In this document: in pieces, positions 54,212 through 62,700 of the stretch
Position numbering within the stretch: position 1 is the first letter of the stretch
Layout of the letters: each line of letters starts with the position of its first letter
Source: JAXMAR01 sp046350295
GTDB taxonomy: Bacteria; Planctomycetota; Planctomycetia; Gemmatales; Gemmataceae
Reading direction: 5' to 3'
NCBI GenBank assembly: GCA_046350295.1
Contig: JAXMAR010000007.1
Span: forward strand, 1 to 64,000
DNA: 64,000 nucleotides
Notes under the pieces: model-generated
Database searches by the model: none
What the model was told of the DNA's origin: nothing
Seen by the model: only the letters and a program-made list of their open reading frames with translations
Position numbers and translations under genes: made by a program

Positions 54212-56902
54212 TTACTTCCCTTTCTTCTCCAAAGCCAGAATCGCCTGAAAGCGGGCGTCGCCCCGGATCGGGATAAAGTCGGCGTCGAGCCGGGTGCCGG
54301 CGAAGTCGGCGTTGCCCATCCGGTGCGATAGCTCGAGCGCGGCGAGCGCCTTGTCCCGGTATTCCGCTTGCAGGGCACGGTCGGCGTCCGTGAGCGGCGC
54401 GGGAGCGCGGGACTCGGCGACAGCTTCGACACTGAGCGAGTAGATGCAGGCGAGGCGATAGAGGGCGCCGGGCGCCCCCAGGCTGGGCGGCATGAAGGCG
54501 CGCTCCTTGCGCATGACGTCGGCGGCGCGCACAGCCTCCTTGTGCTCGCCGAGGGCGACGAGCGAGAACAACAGGTCGATGCGGAGCATGTCGGCAAACT
54601 CGGACTTGCCGAAATCACGCAGCAGTTGCTCGCGGATTTGCCGCGATTTGCTGAAGCTTTCCCGCGCCTCCTCGTGCCGGCCCAGGCTCTTCTGCATCAC
54701 GCCGACCGCGTAGAACGAGCGGGCGTAGGCGCTGACATTGAACAGGAGGTCCGGGGCGACGGCGAGGCGGCGGGCCATGTCGAAGAGACGCTCGAAATAC
54801 TTCTGGGCGGCGTCGCCGTGCTTCTTCGCCTCGTCCGGTCGCTTCTCGGCCTCGGCTTTCTTGGCGTGGTTGTAAGCGCTGTCCCCCAGCTCGCGCAGGA
54901 CGCCGGTCAGGCGCTCGAGCGTGCGCCGGGAGCCGGGGCGGAACTCGAGCGCGCGGCACGACAGCTCGTCGCATTTCTCCAGCAGGCCGCGCTTCTTGGC
55001 TTCGTCCGGTTCCTTGAGATACGCTTTCCAGCAGGTCCAGGCCCAGAAGTCGAAGCTCTCGTGGAGCTTGTCCTTCTCCACTCCCTTCGAAACCTGGAGC
55101 TCGCAGACCTCCTGCCGCAGCTTGAGCGACTCGTCGTAGAGCGCGAGCTTGTCCAGGGTATCGGCCAGCTGCATCAACGACCGGCCGGGCGTGAACTGAT
55201 CGACGGCCTTGTTATGCGCTAGTTTGCGGCGCAGCTCGAGCGTCTTGTCGTAATACTCCGTTCGTTCCTTTTCGTTAAACGTCGTATCGCCTTTGAGGGA
55301 GAGAAAGGCGGCGTAAAAGCTGAGCGCGTAGTCGTCCCCGGATTTGAGGTCGAGCCAGGCCTTGGTGGCCTCCAGTCCCTTGTCGATGATGGAGCCGGCC
55401 TTGTCGTACTTCTGCGTGTCGAGATAGACGATCGCCATCGTCTGATAGAGCCACGACTTGTTCCGCAGGGCGTCTTCCGTCGCCTCGTCCCCTTCCTCGG
55501 CCGTCTGGCTCTCGAGTTGCTCGATCAGGGCCTCGTACATCTTGGCCTTGCTCGCCCCAGGCACGAGCGCGTCCTCGCAGAAGCCGCGGAAGTCGGTGGC
55601 GAACAGGCCGAGCGCCTTGAGCGATTGCTCGAGCCGCGCCCTGGCGACCTTCTGCGCCGCCTCCGCTTCCTGCCGTTTCTTCTCGATCTGGGTGTTGCGC
55701 GCCTCGGCGTCGAAGTAGGCGAACACCGAGACGCCGGCGACCGCGATCAGCAAGAGCGCCGCCAGCGCCGTCGTTCCGGCCAGCCATGGATTGCGCCGGC
55801 ACCAGCGCCAGGTCCGCTCCAGCCTGCCCACGGGCCGCACGCTGATCGGCTGGCCTTCGCAATAACGCCGCAGGTCCTCGGCCAGGGCGTCCGCCGAGGC
55901 ATAGCGCCTGAGCGGCTCCTTGTGCAGACAGTGCAGGCAGATCGTCTCCAGGTCGGCGGGGATCTCCTTGACGAAGGCGCGGATCGTGACCGGCTCCATC
56001 GTCCGCACCTGTTCGAGCGTATCCGCGACGGTGGCGCCGCGAAACGGCGGCCGGCCGGTGAGGCATTCGTACAGCATGGCGCCGAGCGCGTAGATATCCG
56101 CCGCCGGCCCGACGTTCTTCGATTGACCGAACGCCTGTTCGGGGGCCATGTAGCTCGGCGTGCCCATGATGGCGCCGGTGCGCGTCACGCCGTCCTGGCT
56201 GTCGAGCTGCTTGGCCAGGCCGAAGTCCGAGATTTTGGCGCCCAGGGCATGGGAGGTCGTGCTCTGCGCCGAAGCGATCACCGTCGGGTCGGCGTTTTGC
56301 GTCCTGGAGGCGGAGGCGTCGGTGCGGAACGCGGAGTCTTGATCCATGCCGCCGGTGAGAAGGATGTTCGCCGGCTTGAGGTCGCGATGCACGACGCCGC
56401 GCTCATGGGCGTATTGCATGGCGCGGGCGAGGGTCTCGATGAGGTGAGCGGCTTCCACCGGGCGAAGCGGGCCGCGCTTGAGCCGCTCGGCGAGGGTTCC
56501 CCCGGCGACGAATTCGAGGGAGAAGAACGGGAATCCTTCCGGCGTCTCCCCCACCTCGTAAAGCTGCACGATGTGCGGGTGGGACAGACGAGCGGCGGCC
56601 TCCGCCTCGGCGCGGAAACGCACCTGATCGGCCTGATCGGCGTGCGCCCCCGCCAGGATCATCTTGAGCGCCACCGCCCGGTTCGCCTTCTCCTGGATCG
56701 CCTTGTAGACGACCCCCATGCCGCCGCGACCCAGGACCTCGGTAATGCGATAGCCGGGAACTTGGACGGCAGCCGCCGGCCGCGGCGCGCCGGGCTTGAT
56801 GCCGGCTTTGGCGCCGGGCTCGCCCGTCGGCGCCGCCGGGGCCTGAGACTCCGTGTACGCGGAGGTGGTCTGGTTGTCGCCGGCAGGATTGGACGCGGAC
56901 AT
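54212..56902 (-). CDS. Hanks-type Ser/Thr protein kinase with helical C-terminal sensor
   Basis: An 896-residue transmembrane kinase. The kinase domain occupies residues 50-330, with the P-loop VLGRGGMGVVYKA, Lys in AVALKMILAG, catalytic loop HRDLKPANILL near 167, DFGLAKQLD near 222, and GTPSYMAPEQAFGQSK. A membrane helix (ALAALLLIAVAGVSVFAYFD) is near residue 385. Then comes a long helical/TPR-like region ending in the common planctomycete C-terminus (MGNADFAGTRLDADFIPIRG). Signals sensed outside would control phosphorylation inside. The first 45 residues are low-complexity. ATG 56902 is chosen; it has no clear Shine-Dalgarno sequence. A PP2C phosphatase is at 2972-3712. Confidence 0.93.
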   Translation of the reverse strand: MSASNPAGDNQTTSAYTESQAPAAPTGEPGAKAGIKPGAPRPAAAVQVPGYRITEVLGRGGMGVVYKAIQEKANRAVALKMILAGAHADQADQVRFRAEAEAAARLSHPHIVQLYEVGETPEGFPFFSLEFVAGGTLAERLKRGPLRPVEAAHLIETLARAMQYAHERGVVHRDLKPANILLTGGMDQDSAFRTDASASRTQNADPTVIASAQSTTSHALGAKISDFGLAKQLDSQDGVTRTGAIMGTPSYMAPEQAFGQSKNVGPAADIYALGAMLYECLTGRPPFRGATVADTLEQVRTMEPVTIRAFVKEIPADLETICLHCLHKEPLRRYASADALAEDLRRYCEGQPISVRPVGRLERTWRWCRRNPWLAGTTALAALLLIAVAGVSVFAYFDAEARNTQIEKKRQEAEAAQKVARARLEQSLKALGLFATDFRGFCEDALVPGASKAKMYEALIEQLESQTAEEGDEATEDALRNKSWLYQTMAIVYLDTQKYDKAGSIIDKGLEATKAWLDLKSGDDYALSFYAAFLSLKGDTTFNEKERTEYYDKTLELRRKLAHNKAVDQFTPGRSLMQLADTLDKLALYDESLKLRQEVCELQVSKGVEKDKLHESFDFWAWTCWKAYLKEPDEAKKRGLLEKCDELSCRALEFRPGSRRTLERLTGVLRELGDSAYNHAKKAEAEKRPDEAKKHGDAAQKYFERLFDMARRLAVAPDLLFNVSAYARSFYAVGVMQKSLGRHEEARESFSKSRQIREQLLRDFGKSEFADMLRIDLLFSLVALGEHKEAVRAADVMRKERAFMPPSLGAPGALYRLACIYSLSVEAVAESRAPAPLTDADRALQAEYRDKALAALELSHRMGNADFAGTRLDADFIPIRGDARFQAILALEKKGK

Positions 56903-57065
56903 CGGGATGCTCTGATGGATCGATCGCGAATTGTCCCATCTTACAGCCCGAATGTCAAACCATCGGGGAACACCAACCTCGGGCGAACACCGGGCGCCGG
57001 CTCGACCGCGCGAGCGTCGACTTGCGGAAGAGTCAGCCTCCACGCGACTTCGATGGCCCTACAGC

Positions 57066-57147
57066 GGCCCTGAAAGGGCCAAACAAGAAAGCCCAGGGCG
57101 CCGCCCTGGGAAGAGTCCGCCGTAGCCGGCAGTAGCCCTGTAAGGGC
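57066..57147. repeat. Cluster of three short palindromes (REP-like)
   Basis: Within 82 bp lie GGCCCTgaaAGGGCC (57066-57080), CCCAGGGCgccGCCCTGGG (57092-57110) and GCCCTgtaAGGGC (57135-57147). They are in the 391-bp space between the divergent kinase and hemL genes. The variants share the core CCCT/AGGG. No gene lies in this space. Confidence 0.65.
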
Positions 57148-57293
57148 GAAACAAAAAGCGGCTCCTCCCGCGCGATAGTAACGTTCCGTTCGATCCGCCC
57201 GAACCCGAAGTCATGCGAGCTTGGCGCTCGTAAACTGACACCTGCCCGAATCCCTCCTTTACGTTGCGATGTCCTTCAAGTCAGGATCACGCC

Positions 57294-58595
57294 ATGACAA
57301 GTAAACTCCGCCCCAAAAGCGCCGCCGCTTTCGCCCGCGCCTCCCACGTCATCCCCGGCGGCGTCAACAGTCCTGCCCGCGCCTTCGGCGGCGTCGGCGG
57401 CCAGCCCCTCTTCATCGCCCGCGGCGAAGGCCCCTACCTCTTCGACATCGACGGCGGCCGCTACCTCGATTACGTCGGCTCCTGGGGACCCCTCATCCTC
57501 GGCCATTGCCATCCGCGCGTCGTCGACGCCGTGAGGGAAGCCCTCTCCCGCGGCGCCACCTTCGGCGCCCCCACCGACATCGAGACCGCGCTGGCCGAGC
57601 TGATCTGCAAGCTCGTCCCCTCCATCGAGATGGTCCGCATGGTCTCGAGCGGTACCGAGGCATCGATGAGCGCCATCCGCCTCGCCCGCGGCTTTACCGG
57701 CCGCGACGTCATCGTCAAGTTCGCCGGCTGCTACCACGGCCACGTCGACAGCCTCCTCGTCGCCGCCGGCTCGAGCGCCACCACTCTCGGCGTCCCCAAC
57801 AGCCCCGGCGTCCCCGCCGGGTGCACCAAGGATACGCTCCTCCTCCGCTACAACGACACCGCCGCCCTCGCCGCCGCCTTCCAGGCCCATGGCCCCAAGA
57901 TCGCCGGCGTCATCCTCGAACCGGTCGTCGGCAACATGGGCCTCGTCCAGCCGACCAAAGAGTTTCTCGCCGAGCTGCGCCGCCTCACGTCGGCAAGCGG
58001 CGCCCTGCTCATCTTCGACGAGGTGATGACCGGCTTCCGCCTCGCTCTCGGCGGCGCCCAGGAACTCTTCGGCCAGAAGCCCGACCTCACCGTTCTCGGC
58101 AAGATTGTCGGTGGCGGCCTCCCCGTCGGCGCCTACGGCGGCCGCCGCGACATCATGCGAAAAATCATGCCCGCCGGCCCCGTCTTCCAGGCCGGCACCC
58201 TCTCCGGCAACCCCCTCGCGATGGCCGCCGGCCTCGCCACCCTGCAAGAACTCGCCGAACGCCCCCCCTACGCCCACCTCGCGGCCCTCGGTAGCAAGCT
58301 CGAAGCCGGCTTGACACAGGCCTGTCAACAAGCCGGCGTTCCACATCGCGTTCAGCGTGTCGGCAGCATGTGGACGCTGTTTTTCACCGACACGGTCATC
58401 ACCGACTACGACACGGCGAAGAAAGCCGACACCGCGAAGTTCGCCCGCTTTTTCTGGGAAATGATCGACCGCGGCGTCTACCTCCCGTGCAGCCAGTTCG
58501 AGGCCGCCTTCCTGTCCGCCGCTCACACGGAGAAACACGTCGAAGAAACCATCGCGGCCGCCCGCCAATCCTTGACCGCGCTGAGCGACGGTTGA
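57294..58595 (+). CDS. hemL: Glutamate-1-semialdehyde 2,1-aminomutase
   Basis: A 433-residue PLP enzyme that makes 5-aminolevulinate from glutamate-1-semialdehyde, the C5 route to heme. Signatures are HVIPGGVNSPARAFGGVGGQ near residue 17, YVGSWGPLILGHCHPRVVDA, MVRMVSSGTEASMSAIRLAR, AGCYHGHVDSLLVAAGSSAT, LIFDEVMTGFRLALGGAQEL, the PLP lysine in LTVLGKIVGGGLPVGAYGG near residue 268, and GTLSGNPLAMAAGLATL. AGGA lies upstream of ATG 57294. No hemA is in the window. Confidence 0.96.
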   Translation: MTSKLRPKSAAAFARASHVIPGGVNSPARAFGGVGGQPLFIARGEGPYLFDIDGGRYLDYVGSWGPLILGHCHPRVVDAVREALSRGATFGAPTDIETALAELICKLVPSIEMVRMVSSGTEASMSAIRLARGFTGRDVIVKFAGCYHGHVDSLLVAAGSSATTLGVPNSPGVPAGCTKDTLLLRYNDTAALAAAFQAHGPKIAGVILEPVVGNMGLVQPTKEFLAELRRLTSASGALLIFDEVMTGFRLALGGAQELFGQKPDLTVLGKIVGGGLPVGAYGGRRDIMRKIMPAGPVFQAGTLSGNPLAMAAGLATLQELAERPPYAHLAALGSKLEAGLTQACQQAGVPHRVQRVGSMWTLFFTDTVITDYDTAKKADTAKFARFFWEMIDRGVYLPCSQFEAAFLSAAHTEKHVEETIAAARQSLTALSDG

Positions 58596-58628
58596 CCCTT
58601 GCACGTTTCATTGCGCTTGGAGGATGCC

Positions 58629-59012
58629 ATGCCCCTTGCACACATCACGCTCGCCACGCGCGACGTTCCCGCCGCGCTCACCTTCTTCTCCCAAACCCTC
58701 GGCTGGCGTCCGATCCACCGCCCCGGCAACATCGGCCGCCCCGCCGCCTGGCTCGAAGTCGCTCCGGGTCAGGAACTGCACCTCGTCGAGGTCCCCGGAT
58801 TCGCCCCGTCCCAGTTCGAAGCGGAATTCGGCCGCCACATCGCCCTCGCCCTCCCCCGATCCGAATTCGACCCCCTGAAACGCCGCCTAACCGCCCACGG
58901 CGCGGCCCTCATCGAGCCGGAGCGGCCGACACCCTTCGCGCGGTTCTTTTTCCGCGACCCCAACGGCTACGTCTTCGAGGTGGTTGACGCCGATCGTGCG
59001 CCGGAAAAGTGA
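58629..59012 (+). CDS. VOC-family (glyoxalase/bleomycin-resistance fold) protein
   Basis: A 127-residue protein of two paired beta-alpha-beta-beta-beta units: AHITLATRDVPAALTFFSQT and GWRPIHRPG in the first, and HIALALPRSEFDPLKRRL with RFFFRDPNGYVFEVVD in the second. Metal ligands typical of the superfamily are visible (His near the start, Glu in VFEVVD). The substrate is unknown. GGAGG precedes ATG 58629. It follows hemL by 33 bp and may be cotranscribed. Confidence 0.87.
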   Translation: MPLAHITLATRDVPAALTFFSQTLGWRPIHRPGNIGRPAAWLEVAPGQELHLVEVPGFAPSQFEAEFGRHIALALPRSEFDPLKRRLTAHGAALIEPERPTPFARFFFRDPNGYVFEVVDADRAPEK

Positions 59013-59030
59013 ATTGAGACACCGCCACCG

Positions 59031-59489
59031 TCATCCACCTTCGCACGCCTTCAACATCGCGGCAAGTGGCTCCGGATCCGCCAGCCGGTGATCACTGCCG
59101 ATCTCGACAAGGGCCGCCGCCGGCAAGCCACTATTCCGCACCAGCGCCTCAGAATGAGCAAAGGGCACAACATCATCAGCTCTGCTGTGCAAGATGACCG
59201 TCCCCGCCTTTGCCGTTCTCGCCTTCCCGAACTTCTTCCAGGCGGGACAGAGGAGCACGAGCCGGGCCGCCCCGCTCTCGATGCTCATTGCCACCGCGCC
59301 ACCGCGCGACGAGCCAACAACCACGTCCGGCTTGTGCGCGTCGAACTCCGCCTGAGCAATCCGCGCCGCCGCGTCGAAGTCGTCGTCGGGCAGCTTGGGG
59401 TTGATGACGTCGTGGCCGTGCTCAGTAAGGAACGTCGGCTTCACGCCGCCGGGAACGCTGTTCCAGCCGTGGAGGAAGAGGATCTTCAT
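59031..59489 (-). CDS. Small alpha/beta hydrolase
   Basis: A 152-residue alpha/beta hydrolase of the short YqiA/RBBP9-like type. It starts MKILFLHGWNSVPGGVK, has the nucleophile elbow VVGSSRGGAVAM (G-x-S-x-G) near residue 60, an Asp in ILHSRADDVVPF near residue 104 and the closing His in EIGSDHRLAD near 133. The catalytic triad Ser-Asp-His is therefore complete. The start at 59489 is chosen, since the upstream open frame is encoded by a palindromic repeat. Confidence 0.85.
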   Translation of the reverse strand: MKILFLHGWNSVPGGVKPTFLTEHGHDVINPKLPDDDFDAAARIAQAEFDAHKPDVVVGSSRGGAVAMSIESGAARLVLLCPAWKKFGKARTAKAGTVILHSRADDVVPFAHSEALVRNSGLPAAALVEIGSDHRLADPEPLAAMLKACEGG

Positions 59490-59525
59490 CTTCGTGTTGT
59501 ACCCGAGAGGCGCCATTGAGTCGGG

Positions 59526-59607
59526 GTGTGCCATGCCCACGGCTTTGCGTGGGCATGGGCATCGACGAGAGCCCGCATGCCCACGCAAAGCCGTGGGCAT
59601 GGCACAC
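59526..59607. repeat. Perfect 32-bp inverted repeat with nested palindromes
   Basis: The left arm 59526-59557 and right arm 59576-59607 are exact complements with an 18-base loop. Each arm itself is palindromic (CATGCCCACGGCTTTGCGTG then GGCATG). It lies upstream of the giant FecR-VIT gene and behind the hydrolase gene start. It is one of the strongest secondary structures in the window. Confidence 0.8.
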
Positions 59608-59745
59608 ACGCCTTTCCGTCCGATGGGGCGCCTTCCGGAAAACATCCTGGCATTTCCCCTCGCCTCTGTCACAATAACCCCGTCCATTCGTTCTCAAAGC
59701 GGCAGCCCATCTCTTCGCGCCGCGCTCGAAAAGGAGGCCGAGTCC

Positions 59746-62700
59746 ATGAACGCCACGAATGACGCTCGCCTGTCCCGCATCCGCCTGTGCCTCGGCGCCA
59801 CGCTCTGTTTAGCGCTCGCGGCGTCCGTCATCTACCTCATCCACCACGCCGACACCCAGCGCGCCACAACGCTCCCGCCGCCGCCAATCACCCACACCGT
59901 CCTCCGCCCCAAGGAACTCCCAGCGCGAGGCAGTGGCCCCGGCCTCACCCCCAAGGCCCGCCTCACCGCCTCCGTCGCCCCGCGTCTGAAAGTCGGCGAC
60001 ACGCTCAAGACCGCCGCCGCCGAGCGCCGCCGTGTCCTCCTCGCCGACGGTTCTGTCCTCTACGTCCGCGAAGGCGCCGAGTTGCATTACGCCGCCCCGC
60101 GCAAGGTCGCGTTGAAGCGCGGCGAAGTCTACGTCGAAGTCGCCCCGCGCGAAGGCGACGATCGCTTCATCGTCGACGCCCCCGGCCGTTCCGTCTCCGC
60201 GCTCGGTACGCGCTTCGTCGTCCGGGCTGAGGGCAAGAGCGCCGCGGTTGTCGTCACCCAGGGCAAGGTGAGTGTCTCCGATGTAGCAGGCACACTCCGT
60301 GTGCCGTCCGCCTCGACGACGCTCCACGCCGGCCAGCGTCTCCTCGCCAACTCGAAGAACGTCGTCGCGGCCGAGCGGGCCAGCCACGAATTGGATTGGA
60401 CGCGCGAGCTGATGGCGGCCGCCGAATCGCCGCTCGTCCCCGGCCCGGCCAATCGCGGCGGCGCCCTCATCGCCGTCGATCCCTCCGGCCAGGAGGTCAA
60501 GCTCACGCTCCGCAAGTTCCACGTCGACGTCCACATCGAGGACGGCTTCGCACGCACCACCATCGACCAGACCTACTTCAACAACGACAACTGGCGCCTC
60601 GAAGGCACGTTCACCTTTCCGCTCCCGCCCGACGCCTCCCTCTCCCGCCTCGCCATGTACGTCGAGGACGGCGACGCCTCCAAGCTCAACGAAGGCGGCA
60701 TGGCCGAGCGGCAGCACGCCCGCAACGTCTACGAGACCATCCGCTGGCAGCGCCGCGATCCCGCCCTCCTCGAATGGGTCGACGGCAGCACCTTCAAGAT
60801 GCGCGTCTTCCCGCTCGAAGGCCGCAAGGAGAAACGCATCATCCTCAGCTACACGCAGCGCCTGCCCTCCCTTTACGGCACGCTGCGCTACCGCTTCCCC
60901 GCCGGCGATGGCAATCAGCTCGTCCGCGACTGGTCCTTCGCCGGCCGCGTCAAGCACGGGGCCGACCTGCGCGTCAGCAGCTCCAGCCACCCGGACATGA
61001 CCATCACATCGAAGGGCGGCGACACCTTGCTGTCAACGTCGGCCAAGGAGATCAAGGCCGACAAAGACGTCGCTCTGGAAGTCGTCGACCCCACCGACGA
61101 CCGCGATCAGCCGCGCTTCGCCTCCGCGATCCACGACAACGCCGAATACCTCATGCTGCGCTATCGCCCCGAGCTGAAAACCGAGCTGACGCTTCAGCGC
61201 CGCGACTGGGTCATCCTCGTCGAGACGGCCGCCAATCGCGATCCGCTCCTGGCGCGGGCACAGATCGACATCGTCAAGAATCTGCTGGAGCGGGCCGAGG
61301 AGGGAGACACCTTCGCGCTGCTGACGGCGGCGACGCGCGTCACGCCCTGGACCGCCGAGCCGCGGCCGGTGAACGCGCGGAACGTCGCCGACGCCGTCGC
61401 CTTCCTGGAATCGAGCCACCTGATCGGCGCCCTCGACCTGGAGAAGGCGCTCGCCTCGGCCGCGCCGCTCCTGGCGAAGGGGAAGAATCCGTACCTCGTC
61501 CACATCGGCGCCGGGCTGCCGGCACTCGGCGAGATGGACGCCGACAAGCTCGTCAAGGCGATCCCGGAGGGCACGCGCTACGTCGGCATCGGCGTCGGCC
61601 GCCGCTGGAACCGCGCCTTCATGAAGGAAGCCGCCGAGCGCACGGGCGGCTTCTTCACGCAGATCAACCCGGACGAGCCGCTCGCCTGGCGCACGTTCGA
61701 CCTCCTTGCCACGCTCGGCACGCCGCGGCTGATGGAATTGAGCGTCGCCGATCCGGAAGGGAAGGCGACGTTCCTCACGGAGTCGCTCGCCCTGTCCCAG
61801 GGAGAGGAAGTCTGCGCCATCACCCGCCGCGACGCGGCCAAGGGAGAGAAGCTGCCCGCCAAGGTGATCGTCAGCGGCAAGCTGGACGGCAAGCCCTTCC
61901 GCCGCGAGATCGCCGTCGACAAGCCGCGCCCCGGCGCCGACTACCTGCCGCGAACGTGGGCCAAGCTCGAGGTCGAACGCCTGCTCGCGGACGGCGCCGA
62001 CAAGAACCGCGAGTCGATCACGAAGCTATCGCTGGCGAGCTACGTGATGTCGCCGTTCACGTCGCTCCTCGTGCTGGAGACGGAGGAGGACTACAAGACT
62101 TACAAGGTCGACCGCGGCCGCAAGGACCACTGGGCGATGTACCCCTGCCCGGAGCGCATCCCGACGGTGTACGAACCGGACCCGAAATGGACGGCGTGGG
62201 GGTTGGGAGAGAAGCGGACGGTGGAGGAGGTGATGGGGACGCTGATGGGCGCTGATGTAGTCGCGGCTTCGCTTATGGCGCCGCCCTACCATTTCTGGGT
62301 CGGCATGTACAGAGATGTATCAATAGACGTGCGGCGTGCTCCAACGGGAAGCCTGATGTTTGGAGCGGGTGTGAACAAAGTTGAGCAAGTGATAATTGTT
62401 GGGAACGAGGTTACGCGGGACCATGTCATTCGCCGACCGCTCGGCGTCCCTCCGCGTGTTGGTATGCCGAAAGCGATTGATGCTCCGTTCTTGTCATCTT
62501 CATCGGTGGCGGGTACAGGCGTAGCGACGCAGAACATTGATCCTCCCGCTGCTTTCGGAGTCGGACTCTCCGGGGGTGAACCGTTGCAGTGGAAAGCGTC
62601 TAGCGTTCGGCTCCTCGCCTCGGATGTCCCGAGGATGCAAGATTGGGGCGGCTGGCGCGGTTCCTCGTATTTTCTCAAGAACTCGCCAACTCTTACTCCC

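Noticed and set aside
57276..58604. 442-residue frame antisense to hemL
   Set aside because: It is Gly/Ala/Glu/Val shadow composition; hemL is unambiguous.
59490..59687. N-terminal extension of the small hydrolase
   Set aside because: It is encoded by the 32-bp inverted repeat; the fold starts at MKILFLHGW.
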